A stretch of 64,000 bases of DNA from JAIXWP01 sp046309775 (GCA_046309775.1 JBKCOM010000011.1:1-64000); one strand, 5' to 3'. Numbered from the stretch's first letter, positions 1 to 9,076 are shown. Translations and numbers: made by a program. Notes: generated by a model not told the origin, from the letters alone.

Positions 1-120
1 GTTACTAAGCGTGCCGCTCGTAAAGGTCGTAACCCACAGACTGGTAAGGAAATCACTATCAAAGCTAAGAACGTAGTACGTTTCAAGGCTGGTGCTGAGC
101 TTCAGACTAAAGTGAAGTAA
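1..120 (+). CDS. HU family DNA-binding protein, 3' end
   Basis: C-terminal 39 residues of an HU/IHF-type nucleoid protein; the 5' end lies outside the window. The visible part contains the family's DNA-binding arm and last strand (RKGRNPQTGKEI, then KNVVRFKAGAEL), ending in a TAA at 118-120. HU proteins are dimers that bend and compact DNA. A strong hairpin terminator follows 25 nt after the stop, so this gene ends its own transcript before trmH. Which HU paralogue it is cannot be told from this fragment. Confidence 0.93.
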   Translation, partial: VTKRAARKGRNPQTGKEITIKAKNVVRFKAGAELQTKVK

Positions 121-144
121 TCTACCTCACCAACAAAAAAAATT

Positions 145-178
145 AAAGGGCTAACTCCAACGAGCTAGCCCTTTTTTA
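145..178 (+). terminator. Rho-independent terminator after HU gene
   Basis: A 9-bp stem (AAAGGGCTA at 145-153 pairing with TAGCCCTTT at 166-174) closes a 12-nt loop and runs into a T tract. It lies between the HU stop and the trmH promoter. Confidence 0.9.
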
Positions 179-185
179 TTCTCCA

Positions 186-193
186 TATTTTTG
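186..193 (+). promoter_or_regulatory. Bacteroidota -7 element (TATTTTTG) for trmH
   Basis: TATTTTTG fits TAnnTTTG exactly and ends 7 nt before the trmH ATG at 201. No clear -33 TTTG is seen; that position falls in the T tract of the preceding terminator. Transcription would start at or next to the start codon. Confidence 0.5.
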
Positions 194-200
194 CAATCGC

Positions 201-878
201 ATGTCACAAAAGTTATACGATTTATTGAGCGAACATCTCACGGAAAGAAAGCGTGAGTTGTTTGATAAAGTAGTGAGCAATCGCACGCGCCATTTGGCAT
301 TGGTGATGGAGGATGTTTATCAAACGCACAATTCAAGCGCAATTGTGAGAAGCATGGAGAGTTGGGGGATTCAGGATATTTACTCAATAGAAAATAGAAA
401 TAGTTTTTTCTTGCATCGTCGCATTGCACGCGGTTCATACGATTGGCTCACTTTGCATCAATACAATGAAGCAGAGAATAACACCGATGCTTGCATTCGT
501 GATTTAAAGGATAGAGGTTATAAAATTGTTGCAACGGCATTGCACGAAAATGCAAAGCCCTTGGATGAATTGGATATCACCCAGAAGACTGCCATCGTAA
601 TGGGTACAGAGTTGACGGGAGTGAGTGATAAAATGAAAGCGTTAGCCGACGAAAATGTTGTGATTCCGATGTATGGTTTTACAGAGAGTTTGAATGTATC
701 CGTTGCTTCTGCCGTAATCATGCAAACATTGATAGAAAAACTGCGTGCTTCAAACATCCAATGGCAGCTCTCGGAGGAGGAAAAGTTAGCATTAAAAGTC
801 GAGTGGGCCAAGCGCACCATCCAATGGAGTCAGCACATCATCGATCTATATGAGAGCAATAACCTAAATAGTGACTAG
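201..878 (+). CDS. trmH: tRNA (guanosine-2'-O)-methyltransferase, SpoU/TrmH family
   Basis: A 225-residue SPOUT methyltransferase that uses SAM to 2'-O-methylate guanosine (expected G18) in the tRNA D-loop. All three family motifs are present: motif 1 around N44-R50 (NSSAIVRS, with the conserved Asn and catalytic Arg), motif 2 at 132-142 (IVMGTELTGVS) and motif 3 at 162-170 (ESLNVSVAS), which form the knotted SAM site. The C-terminal helical tail (about 190-225) resembles the TrmH tRNA-binding extension. The start fits the family N terminus and lies just after a TAnnTTTG element. The stop codon and last two residues are encoded by the first heptamers of the tandem array that follows. The G18 assignment rests on family resemblance. 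Confidence 0.9.
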   Translation: MSQKLYDLLSEHLTERKRELFDKVVSNRTRHLALVMEDVYQTHNSSAIVRSMESWGIQDIYSIENRNSFFLHRRIARGSYDWLTLHQYNEAENNTDACIRDLKDRGYKIVATALHENAKPLDELDITQKTAIVMGTELTGVSDKMKALADENVVIPMYGFTESLNVSVASAVIMQTLIEKLRASNIQWQLSEEEKLALKVEWAKRTIQWSQHIIDLYESNNLNSD

Positions 879-973
879 TGACTAACGACTAGTGACTAAC
901 GACTAGTGACTAGTGACTAACGACTAGTGACTATCTCACTGAAACTAGTCACTAGTATCTAGTATCTAGTCAC
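869..973 (+). repeat. Tandem heptanucleotide array
   Basis: Fifteen consecutive 7-nt units with no break in phase: nine of TAGTGAC or TAACGAC (869-931), two degenerate units (932-945), then TAGTCAC, TAGTATC, TAGTATC, TAGTCAC (946-973). Reading TAGTGAC against TAGTCAC, the two halves could partly pair through their ACTAGT cores. The array overlaps the last codons and stop of trmH and ends just before the dnaE promoter region. It fills most of the trmH-dnaE gap. Confidence 0.95.
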
Positions 974-980
974 TAAATTG

Positions 981-988
981 TATCTTTA
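981..988 (+). promoter_or_regulatory. Possible -7 element for dnaE (TATCTTTA)
   Basis: TATCTTTA matches TAnnTTTG at all but the last base and sits 20 nt before the dnaE ATG, directly after the heptamer array. No TTTG lies 19-21 nt upstream, where the array ends. Confidence 0.3.
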
Positions 989-1008
989 CCATCTAAATTA
1001 GCCTATTC

Positions 1009-4000
1009 ATGTTTTTAATATTTGATACAGAGACCACTGGTCTGCCGGGGAGTTGGAATGCACCGATAACGGATTCTAATAATTGGCCGCGGTGTGTGCA
1101 ACTTGCTTGGCAATTGCATGATTTTTCAGGCAAATTGGTCAACAGAGGGAATTATATCATTCAACCAGAAGGATACAGTATTCCATTCAATGCGGAGAAA
1201 GTTCATGGCATCTCGACAGAACGGGCGATGCGCGAAGGGCATTCGCTTCAGTCGGTGTTAGAGATTTTTCAAGAAGACCTCAATAAAGCTGAATATATCG
1301 CCGGCCATAATATTGAATTTGATATCAATATTATGGGCGCTGAATATTACCGCAAGGGATTTGGCGAATTGGTGTTGAAGACAAAAAAATCTCTGGATAC
1401 AAAAGATTTAGCCACGGAGTTTTGCGCTATCCCCGGCGGCAAGGGCGGAAAATTCAAATGGCCAACGCTTACAGAACTGCACGTCAAACTTTTTGGCGTC
1501 GCCTTCGAAGAGGCGCACGACGCGGCTTTCGACGTTGATGCTACTTCAAAATGTTTTTTTGGATTGATTCAAAAAAGAGTCATCGCCGTAAAAGAAGTTT
1601 CAGATCCATCTTCAGTCATCTACGAGGCTCCTATCCTAGAAGACAGCAATTTCAAGACGCCAATTGCATCTTCCCCTTCTCCTACCCCTACTCCTACTCC
1701 TACTCCTTCTCCTGATTCTCATTCTCATTCTCATTCTCATTCTGTCTCCTTCGTCCACCTCCACGTTCACTCCCAGTATTCGGTGCTTCAATCTACCATT
1801 GAGATATCGGCGATGGTGAAGAAGGCGAAGGCTTGCGGTTGGCCTGCGATAGCGATTACCGATCATGGCAATATGATGGGTGCGTTTCAATTCGTGAGCG
1901 AAGCACTTAAAAGCGAAATCAAGCCGATTGTGGGGTGTGAGTTGAATATCTGTCGTGATCTTAAAGACAAGACCAACAAGGATGATGGATTTCAGACAGT
2001 GATTTTGGCGAAGAATAAAGACGGTTATCACAACCTCGCCAAGTTGTCTTCGATCGCTTTTACAGAGGGATTTTATTACGTTCCTCGCATAGACAAAGAG
2101 ACATTATTACAATATAAAGAAAATCTCATTGTGACTACAGGTGGCATGTATGGCGAGATTCCATATACCATCTTAAATTTTGGAGAAGAAAAAGCAGAGG
2201 AATTATTTGTTTGGTGGAAAGAGCAATTTGGCGAAGATTTTTATGCAGAAATCAATCGCCACGGATTGGAAGAGGAAGATTTCGTAAACCGAGTACTCAT
2301 TCGGTTTTGTCAAAAATATGGTGTCAAGTATTTTGCAGCTAATTCCAGCTACTACAACGAACGTTCCGAAGCCGAGGCTCAAGACGCCTTGGTGTGCGTA
2401 AAGGAAGGCGAATATGTAAGTAAGCCATCCAAGTATATTGGAAAGCGTGGTCGCGAGTTTCGTTTTGGTTTGCCCAATGATCAGTTTTATATCAAGACCA
2501 CTGAAGAGATGTCGGAATTATTCGCTGACATGCCAGTGGCGCTTGCTGTTACGATGGAAATTGCCGACAAGTGTGAGTCTTATAAACTCGCACGCGAGGT
2601 TCTACTTCCAAAGTTTGAAATCCCTGAGGAGTTTCAAGATCCTAAAGATGCAGAAGATCGCGGTAAGCGAGGCGAAAACGCATATCTGCGATATCTCACG
2701 TATGAAGGTGCAAAGCGCCGCTATAAAGAGGTAACACTTGAGATCACCGAGCGTATTGATTTTGAGTTAAAGACGATTGAAAACTCAGGATACCCTGGTT
2801 ATTTTTTGATTGTGCAAGATTTTTGTGCAAAGGCGAGAGAAATGGGAGTGAGCGTGGGTCCTGGCCGCGGTTCTGCTGCGGGCAGTGCTGTGGCTTATTG
2901 CATTGGTATCACCAACGTCGATCCGATAAAGTACAATCTCCTCTTCGAGCGTTTTTTGAATCCTGAGCGTGTGTCGCTCCCCGATATCGATATCGACTTT
3001 GATGACGAAGGACGCGACAAAGTGATTGATTATGTACGCAAGAAGTATGGCAATAATATGGTGGCGCAGATCATCACCTATGGTACGATGGCTGCGAAGT
3101 CATCTATTCGCGACGCAGGACGCGTATTTGAATTGCCATTACCAGATACCGATCGCATCGCCAAATTGATGCCTGATGGCGACTTAGCGAAGATTTTAAA
3201 ATATGATGATAAAGAACTTGCTTCAAAACTCAATGGCGATGACCTATTGAATGCGAAGCAACTTCGTGAGATATACAAGAGCACCACCAACGAAGGAAAA
3301 GTATTGCAAATGGCCGGAATCTTAGAGGGTTCGGTGCGTAATACTGGTATTCATGCCTGTGGTGTCATCATTACTCCTGACGATATCACAAAGTTTGTTC
3401 CCGTGGCTACCGCGAAGGATAGCGATATGTGGTGTACACAGTTTGACAACAGCGTGGTAGAAAGTGCAGGCCTTTTGAAGATGGACTTCTTGGGTTTGAA
3501 AACACTCACGCTGATCAAACATACCATTCGTATGGTGAGGGAAACGAAGGGAATCGACATCGACATTGATGCGATACCACTCGATGACGAGAAGACCTAT
3601 CAACTTTTTCAACGCGGCGAAACAGTGGCGATATTCCAATACGAAAGTGATGGAATGAGAAAATACTTGCGTGATCTCAAGCCAACAGTCTTCGATGACT
3701 TGATTGCGATGAACGCATTGTACCGCCCTGGACCGCTGGAATACATCCCAAGCTTTATCAAACGTAAGCATGGTACAGAAGCGATTACTTATGATTTGCC
3801 GGATATGGAAGAATACCTCAAGGAGACTTATGGTATTACCGTTTATCAAGAGCAGGTAATGTTGCTTTCACAAAAGCTTGCTGGTTTCTCTAAAGGTGAG
3901 GCCGACGTATTGCGTAAGGCGATGGGTAAGAAGCAGAAGGATGTATTGGATAAAATGAAGGGCAAGTTTATGGATGGCGCCGCGGCTAATGGTCATCCAG

Positions 4001-5301
4001 CAGACAAGCTCGAAAAGATTTGGACAGACTGGGAAGCGTTTGCGAGTTATGCCTTCAACAAGTCACACTCCACGTGTTATGCATGGGTGGCTTATCAGAC
4101 GGCTTATTTGAAGGCGCACTATCCTGCCGAGTACATGGCTTCTGTTTTATCCAATAACTTGAGTGATATAAAACAGGTGACTTTCTTTATGCAAGAATGT
4201 AAATTGCAAAATATCCCTGTACTAGGACCAGATGTGAATGAATCGAATGCGATGTTTACGGTGAATCAAAAAGGCGAAATTCGATTTGGATTAGCGGCAG
4301 TAAAAGGAGTGGGAGAGAATGCAGTAGAGAGTATTGTGAAGGAAAGAAAGATTCGTCCGTATAAGAATATTTTTGATTTCATGGAGCGAATCGATGCGAA
4401 GGCGGGAAACAAAAAAGTGCTCGAATCGCTCGCTCTCGCTGGAGCGTTGGATGAATTCAAAATTCAACGAGCATCCTATTTTGCGCCAGACGGCAAGTCG
4501 GAAACATTTATCGAAACCCTGCTGAAATACGCAAACAGCATTCGTGAGAGTAAGAATACTTCGCAAGTATCATTGTTTGGCGATATGGCGGAGGCAGCGA
4601 TGCCAGAGCCACAGCCGCCTGTAGTAGAGCCGTGGGATACGCTTTCACAATTATCCAAAGAGAAGGAAGTAGTAGGAATGTTCATCAGTGGACACCCGAT
4701 GGATGATTTCGAATTGGAAATAAGAAGCTTTTGTTCTGAAGGTGGATTGACTTTACTTCAGGATATGGAGCAAAATAAAAATCGCGAATTGAAGCTTGCG
4801 GGCATGGTAACTGAAGTGATAGAGAAAGTGGCCCGCGCCAGTAACAAGCCTTTTGGAACTTTCAAAATGGAAGATTACGAAGGCAGTTTTGAATTCGTTT
4901 TGTTTGGTGAGGATTACATGAAGTACAGACATCTTTTGCAAAAAGGACACTTCCTGTTCATAGCTGGTCGCGTACAAACAAAGAAGTTCGGACCAGATGC
5001 TGACAAAGGATTGGAATTTAAAATTAATAGGGTGGAGCCGTTGTACGAGATTCGTGAGAAGATGGCACGCTATCTTACCATTACGGTTCCTTTGGAGTTT
5101 GTGAGCACTACTATGATAGATAATTTGACATCATTGATTCAAAGTGGTCAAGGCAAGACGCAGATGCGATTTAAGATAAGAGATGGAAATACTGAATTGG
5201 TATTGCCCAGTTTGTCGCATAATAAAGTCGCTGTTTCGAATGACTTGGTGAAAGAATTAAAGAAGTATCCGGAGTTGGAGTACATGGTAGAATCGGCGTA
5301 A
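1009..5301 (+). CDS. dnaE: DNA polymerase III alpha subunit with N-terminal 3'-5' exonuclease domain
   Basis: Replicative polymerase of 1430 residues, longer than E. coli DnaE (about 1160) because a DEDDh proofreading exonuclease is fused to its N terminus. Exonuclease (about 1-190): D6/E8 in FDTETTGLP, D105 in GHNIEFD, and H170/D175 in HDAAFDVD. A low-complexity linker (about 195-247, Pro-Thr then His-Ser repeats) leads into the PHP domain (HLHVHSQYSVLQ). The polymerase core has the metal-binding aspartates D659/D661 (PDIDIDFDD) and a third, D826, in LLKMDFLGLKT. A C-terminal OB-fold (LKLAGMVTEV) follows. The fusion is the standard form in Flavobacteriia and puts proofreading in the polymerase chain, replacing a separate DnaQ. 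Monocistronic; the next gene starts 104 nt later. Confidence 0.96.
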   Translation: MFLIFDTETTGLPGSWNAPITDSNNWPRCVQLAWQLHDFSGKLVNRGNYIIQPEGYSIPFNAEKVHGISTERAMREGHSLQSVLEIFQEDLNKAEYIAGHNIEFDINIMGAEYYRKGFGELVLKTKKSLDTKDLATEFCAIPGGKGGKFKWPTLTELHVKLFGVAFEEAHDAAFDVDATSKCFFGLIQKRVIAVKEVSDPSSVIYEAPILEDSNFKTPIASSPSPTPTPTPTPSPDSHSHSHSHSVSFVHLHVHSQYSVLQSTIEISAMVKKAKACGWPAIAITDHGNMMGAFQFVSEALKSEIKPIVGCELNICRDLKDKTNKDDGFQTVILAKNKDGYHNLAKLSSIAFTEGFYYVPRIDKETLLQYKENLIVTTGGMYGEIPYTILNFGEEKAEELFVWWKEQFGEDFYAEINRHGLEEEDFVNRVLIRFCQKYGVKYFAANSSYYNERSEAEAQDALVCVKEGEYVSKPSKYIGKRGREFRFGLPNDQFYIKTTEEMSELFADMPVALAVTMEIADKCESYKLAREVLLPKFEIPEEFQDPKDAEDRGKRGENAYLRYLTYEGAKRRYKEVTLEITERIDFELKTIENSGYPGYFLIVQDFCAKAREMGVSVGPGRGSAAGSAVAYCIGITNVDPIKYNLLFERFLNPERVSLPDIDIDFDDEGRDKVIDYVRKKYGNNMVAQIITYGTMAAKSSIRDAGRVFELPLPDTDRIAKLMPDGDLAKILKYDDKELASKLNGDDLLNAKQLREIYKSTTNEGKVLQMAGILEGSVRNTGIHACGVIITPDDITKFVPVATAKDSDMWCTQFDNSVVESAGLLKMDFLGLKTLTLIKHTIRMVRETKGIDIDIDAIPLDDEKTYQLFQRGETVAIFQYESDGMRKYLRDLKPTVFDDLIAMNALYRPGPLEYIPSFIKRKHGTEAITYDLPDMEEYLKETYGITVYQEQVMLLSQKLAGFSKGEADVLRKAMGKKQKDVLDKMKGKFMDGAAANGHPADKLEKIWTDWEAFASYAFNKSHSTCYAWVAYQTAYLKAHYPAEYMASVLSNNLSDIKQVTFFMQECKLQNIPVLGPDVNESNAMFTVNQKGEIRFGLAAVKGVGENAVESIVKERKIRPYKNIFDFMERIDAKAGNKKVLESLALAGALDEFKIQRASYFAPDGKSETFIETLLKYANSIRESKNTSQVSLFGDMAEAAMPEPQPPVVEPWDTLSQLSKEKEVVGMFISGHPMDDFELEIRSFCSEGGLTLLQDMEQNKNRELKLAGMVTEVIEKVARASNKPFGTFKMEDYEGSFEFVLFGEDYMKYRHLLQKGHFLFIAGRVQTKKFGPDADKGLEFKINRVEPLYEIREKMARYLTITVPLEFVSTTMIDNLTSLIQSGQGKTQMRFKIRDGNTELVLPSLSHNKVAVSNDLVKELKKYPELEYMVESA
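1675..1743 (+). repeat. In-frame hexanucleotide repeats in the dnaE linker
   Basis: Two adjacent 6-nt repeat tracts, CCTACT-type (encoding Pro-Thr/Pro-Ser) and CATTCT-type (encoding His-Ser), cover residues 223-245 between the exonuclease and PHP domains. Copy-number change would alter linker length without shifting the frame. Confidence 0.9.
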
Positions 5302-5404
5302 GCGTCTCGTAATTATTGACGGTTCAAATGAATTGAAAAAGGTTGTAGTTTTGAAGGCATATTTTCTAGGATGACTCCTTTGCGATAATAAAAAGTGATA
5401 AGAG

Positions 5405-6607
5405 ATGACAGAGGATAAAATACGAGCGTTAATTGCGGATTTAGAGTCGGACCGAATTGAAAGGACCACTTCTTTTCCTGAGGATAAATTAGGGCCTGCG
5501 ATTTGCGCTTTGTCGAATGATTTTCCGAACCATCGCGAATCAGGTTATATCATAATTGGAGTCAATGACGATGGAAGTGTTAGTGGAATGACAATAGGCG
5601 ATGACGAACTTCAGAAGATTGGCAATATAAAATCTAACGTGAATGTTTTGCCTCAACCATCACTTTCGGTAAGTCCAGTTTATAAAATCGATGGAGGTGA
5701 TGTGGTAGTGGTTGAAGTAAGGCCATCGCAGTTTCCCCCCGTCAGATATGATGGAAGATGTTGGATAAGAATTGGCCCAAGAAAAGCGAAGGCAAGCATA
5801 GAAGAGGAGAAGATTTTGTCGGAACGGCGGAGTAGTTTAGCTAGGTCTTTTGACACAAGTCCATGTTTAGGATCTACACTAGATGATTTGCAATTGGATC
5901 TTTTTAAAACGTTCTATTTGCCGAAAGCAGTAGATAAAGAAACTTTGGAACAAAATCATCGTCCTATCAAACATCAATTAGCGTCATTGCGTTTTTTTGA
6001 TCTGCAATATGATTGTCCAACCAATGCAGGTATATTGTTATTTGGTCATAGACCTACACATTTTATACCTGGCGCCTATATTCAATATATTAAAGTAGCA
6101 GGTTGCGAGATTGTTCCAGGAATTGAATTTGAAAAAGAGTTCAAAAAGTGCTTGTGTTTGGATTTGCTGAACTTGGATGAGTTTATTCAAGCTGTGATTA
6201 TTAAAAAAAGTTTGATTCAACATAAGGATAGCATGAGGGAGGAGATTATCTATAATTATCCTCTTTGGTCAATTAGGGAGTTAATTTTTAATGCGATCAT
6301 GCATAGAAGCTATGAGGGGACAAACGCACCTATTCATATTTCTGAATTTTCAGATAGAATCGAAATTTCGAATCCCGGCTTTTTATTTGGAACGGTAAAC
6401 CTGAGCAATTTTCCAAATAGAAGTGATTATAGAAACTTGGAGCTTGCAGAAGCTTTGAAGATATTGGGTTATGTAAATAAATTTAATTTTGGTATCAACA
6501 CGGCGAAGAAGTATCTTTTGGAAAATAATAATCCTGAGCCTATTTTCGATTTATCGCTAGGTACTGCAATGAAAGTGACAATACCAATTAGTACCAAATG
6601 GAAGTAA
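5405..6607 (+). CDS. AlbA_2 (Schlafen-like) domain protein with C-terminal HATPase_c_4-type domain
   Basis: A 400-residue protein of the 'ATP-binding / AlbA_2' group often annotated as a putative transcriptional regulator. The N-terminal AlbA_2 domain (about 10-130) shows ESDRIERTTS, then GYIIIGVNDDGSVSGM and the VRYDGRCWIRIGPRKAKA strand pair. The C-terminal part (about 280-395) has the GHKL-like helix REEIIYNYPLWSIRELIFNAIMHRSY and DRIEISNPG, as in RecG-like/HATPase_c_4 domains. Family roles are poorly defined: nucleic-acid binding, regulation, and in some relatives phage defence. The gene looks more AT-rich than dnaE upstream, possibly a sign of different ancestry. The next gene probably starts 5 nt after its stop, so the two may be cotranscribed, though their products seem unrelated. 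Confidence 0.75.
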   Translation: MTEDKIRALIADLESDRIERTTSFPEDKLGPAICALSNDFPNHRESGYIIIGVNDDGSVSGMTIGDDELQKIGNIKSNVNVLPQPSLSVSPVYKIDGGDVVVVEVRPSQFPPVRYDGRCWIRIGPRKAKASIEEEKILSERRSSLARSFDTSPCLGSTLDDLQLDLFKTFYLPKAVDKETLEQNHRPIKHQLASLRFFDLQYDCPTNAGILLFGHRPTHFIPGAYIQYIKVAGCEIVPGIEFEKEFKKCLCLDLLNLDEFIQAVIIKKSLIQHKDSMREEIIYNYPLWSIRELIFNAIMHRSYEGTNAPIHISEFSDRIEISNPGFLFGTVNLSNFPNRSDYRNLELAEALKILGYVNKFNFGINTAKKYLLENNNPEPIFDLSLGTAMKVTIPISTKWK

Positions 6608-6612
6608 AATAC

Positions 6613-7791
6613 ATGGTAAAAGTGGTTTCTTTTGTTTTACTTCTCTCTATACTTTTTGTAAAAAATACAATAAGTCAGGATATTATTGAAGGAACCAATG
6701 GTTACGTGACTTATGAGCAGGGAACTCTACCCATTGTGATATCAGTGCCGCATGGTGGCTCCTTGATGCCTGCTGATATTCCTGATCGCACATGCAACGA
6801 TCCTGTTTATTTTATGGATGCCAATACCATTGAGGTGGCGAATGCGCTCAATGCTGCACTATTTGAGGCCACGGGTTGCTATCCTCATATTATCTATAGT
6901 TATTTACATAGAAGAAAATTGGATTGCAATCGCAACCTAACGGATGGAGCTTGTGGAAATGCCCAAGCCATGACTGCCTGGAATGAGTTTCATGATTTTA
7001 TCGCACAAGCTCAGGCCACTGCGAACAATGATTGGGATGATAATATATTTTTTGTAGATCTTCATGGTCATGGAAATGAGCAACAACGCATTGAGTTGGG
7101 ATATTTACTTTATGAAGAAGAATTAGAGGAGAGCGATGCAGTATTGAATACTTCGACTTTTATTTCCTATAGTACTATTCAAAATTTGGTGGCTTCGAAC
7201 CTCGAGAATCAATCGCATGCGCAGCTATTGCGAGGTCCGCAAAGCATGGGGTCGCTGTTGGCCGCTGAAGGTTATCCCAGCGTTCCAAGCGCTGAAATTC
7301 CAGCCCCTGGTATTGGATCTAATTATTTTAGCGGAGGTTATATTGTAGCGAATCACACATGCTATCAGGACGAACTAACTACCAATGGCGTTCAGGTGGA
7401 GCTGAATTTTGATGGAATTCGAGATACCGAATCGAATCGACAACTTTTCGCTACACGATTTGCGGCAGTGATTCTAAACTATTTGGATATTCATCGAGGC
7501 GTCGATGCTTCGTCCTGTTCTAGTCTGAATTCATTGGAATCAATTATTGAAGAAACAGAGTTTTCCATTTTTCCCAATCCCGTGCCGACTGGGTTGAGAG
7601 TTTTGCATGTTGAAGGATTTAATTCTAAAGAGGCTCAAATAGAGTTGAGAGATTCATTCGGAAGGTTGGTTCAGATATACAACAATCTGTCATCAGAATT
7701 GATTTTGCCAAACCAACTTGCTTCAGGAGTCTATTATCTTGTTTTAAGGGATGATCAAAATTTTTCTTCTAATAGAATTATTGTTTACTAG
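6613..7791 (+). CDS. Secreted N-formylglutamate amidohydrolase-like protein with T9SS sorting domain
   Basis: 392 residues from the ATG at 6613, preferred over the ATG at 6598 because it puts a clean signal peptide (MVKVVSFVLLLSILF...ISQ) at the N terminus. The body resembles the FGase family of zinc-dependent amidohydrolases: VISVPHGG, HRRKLDCNRN and VFVDLHGHG-type motifs (here FFVDLHGHG) supply the expected His/Asp/Glu ligands. The last ~80 residues form a type A T9SS sorting domain (FSIFPNPVPTGLRV ... LASGVYYLVL), so the protein should be exported and attached to the outer surface or released. Cytoplasmic FGases act in histidine degradation; a surface version probably has another amide substrate, unknown here. 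Confidence 0.78.
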   Translation: MVKVVSFVLLLSILFVKNTISQDIIEGTNGYVTYEQGTLPIVISVPHGGSLMPADIPDRTCNDPVYFMDANTIEVANALNAALFEATGCYPHIIYSYLHRRKLDCNRNLTDGACGNAQAMTAWNEFHDFIAQAQATANNDWDDNIFFVDLHGHGNEQQRIELGYLLYEEELEESDAVLNTSTFISYSTIQNLVASNLENQSHAQLLRGPQSMGSLLAAEGYPSVPSAEIPAPGIGSNYFSGGYIVANHTCYQDELTTNGVQVELNFDGIRDTESNRQLFATRFAAVILNYLDIHRGVDASSCSSLNSLESIIEETEFSIFPNPVPTGLRVLHVEGFNSKEAQIELRDSFGRLVQIYNNLSSELILPNQLASGVYYLVLRDDQNFSSNRIIVY

Positions 7792-7881
7792 AAAGGGTTT
7801 CCTGAGTTGAATCCTCGCAAGTCGAACTTTTTCTTCTGCCTTGCCATTTCATAATGATGATTTTTTTTTAATAAAAAAATA

Positions 7882-9075
7882 TTATTTCAGTGCATGTATC
7901 ATTGACGCCTCGATAATGTCGAGCGCCTTGTCGATTTCTTCCATAGTGATGGTCAAGGGAGGTGCAATGCGAAATGAACTGGGACAGGATAAAAACCAAA
8001 AGCTTACCAGTCCTTGCTCCAAATTCTTCATCACCACATTCGCTACTATATCTTCATTTTCCATATCAATGGCGAAGAACAAACCGCGTTGTCGCACTGT
8101 CATTACACCGGGCATTTTTCTCAATCTTTCAGCGATGTAATTTCCCTTTTCATGGACACGACAGATGAATTCATTTTCTTTGAAATATTTTATCGTAGCT
8201 GCCACCGCAGCGCATATCACGGGATGACCAGCAAAGGTGCTGATATGGCCTAATACAGGGTCGTGTGTGAGTTGTTTCATGTTTTCTTTAGAGCTTACAA
8301 AACAACCGACGGGCATGCCTCCTGCAAGGGCTTTTCCTAACGTGAGTATATCGGGAATAACACCAAATTGGGAGAAGGCGAAATACGTTCCGCTGCGCCC
8401 CATTCCGCATTGAATTTCATCAAAGATCAATTTTGCGCCGACTTCATCGCAGCGCTTACGCAGGGCTTGTAGATATTCAGGTGTTGGAATGCGCACGCCT
8501 GCATCACCTTGTATCGTTTCCATAATGACGCCTGCAGTGCGCTCATCGATCATTTTTAAATCATCAAAATTTCCAAAGCGAATGAAATGAACGTCTGGAA
8601 GCAAAGGACGAAATGCTGCTTTCTTCACTTCATTTCCACTCACAGAAAGTGAACCATGCGTGCTGCCGTGATAAGCACCGCGACAACTGACGAGCTTGGT
8701 GCGTCCCGTCAACCTTTTAGCAAGTTTGAGAGCTGCTTCATTCGCTTCTGTTCCGCTGTTCACAAAAAAAGCACAATTCAATTGATCTGGTAGAAGAGAT
8801 GTAAGTTCTTTTGCCGCTTGTGTTTGTGCGCTCTGTTCATATTCTCCATACACCATCACGTGCATGTGCTTATCTAATTGCGCTTTTATCGCGTCAATGA
8901 CAGGCTTTACACCATGACCGATATTATTTACACCAATACCCGATACCAAGTCCATGTAGGCTTTTCCGGTGGTATCATAAACATAAATCCCTTCCGCGCG
9001 CTCAATATGCAAACCAAGCGGATGCATCGTAGTGTGTGCGAGATTTCTATCAAAAAATATTGGATTCTCTAACAT
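7882..9075 (-). CDS. Class III PLP-dependent aminotransferase (ornithine/acetylornithine type)
   Basis: 397 residues. The ATG at 9075 is chosen because it lies 1 nt after the stop of the upstream mannosidase gene and gives the usual family length; in-frame ATGs at 9096 and 9129 would overlap it. PLP-enzyme motifs: NSGTEANEAALKLA (phosphate site), FDEIQCGMGRSG with the pyridine-N Asp, and the Schiff-base lysine K248 in LTLGKALAGGMPVG. The C-terminal GLVSFWFLSCPSSFRIAPPLTIT segment is typical of a Bacteroidota subgroup called 'aspartate aminotransferase family'. The amino donor cannot be deduced from the sequence; ornithine, acetylornithine, GABA or lysine are possible. Coupling to GH92 suggests cotranscription from the promoter at 11842-11849. 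Confidence 0.85.
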   Translation of the reverse strand: MLENPIFFDRNLAHTTMHPLGLHIERAEGIYVYDTTGKAYMDLVSGIGVNNIGHGVKPVIDAIKAQLDKHMHVMVYGEYEQSAQTQAAKELTSLLPDQLNCAFFVNSGTEANEAALKLAKRLTGRTKLVSCRGAYHGSTHGSLSVSGNEVKKAAFRPLLPDVHFIRFGNFDDLKMIDERTAGVIMETIQGDAGVRIPTPEYLQALRKRCDEVGAKLIFDEIQCGMGRSGTYFAFSQFGVIPDILTLGKALAGGMPVGCFVSSKENMKQLTHDPVLGHISTFAGHPVICAAVAATIKYFKENEFICRVHEKGNYIAERLRKMPGVMTVRQRGLFFAIDMENEDIVANVVMKNLEQGLVSFWFLSCPSSFRIAPPLTITMEEIDKALDIIEASMIHALK

Positions 9076-9076
9076 T

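Noticed and set aside
869..973. Heptamer array considered as a phage attachment site or CRISPR
   Set aside because: No tRNA, integrase, spacers or cas genes nearby; units are contiguous 7-mers.
3322..3849. 175-codon minus-strand frame inside dnaE
   Set aside because: Fully antisense to conserved polymerase sequence, with no signal or family resemblance; a shadow frame.
7792..7881. A/T-rich inverted stretch between convergent genes as a terminator
   Set aside because: Only A/T pairs could form the stem; no stable hairpin is evident.
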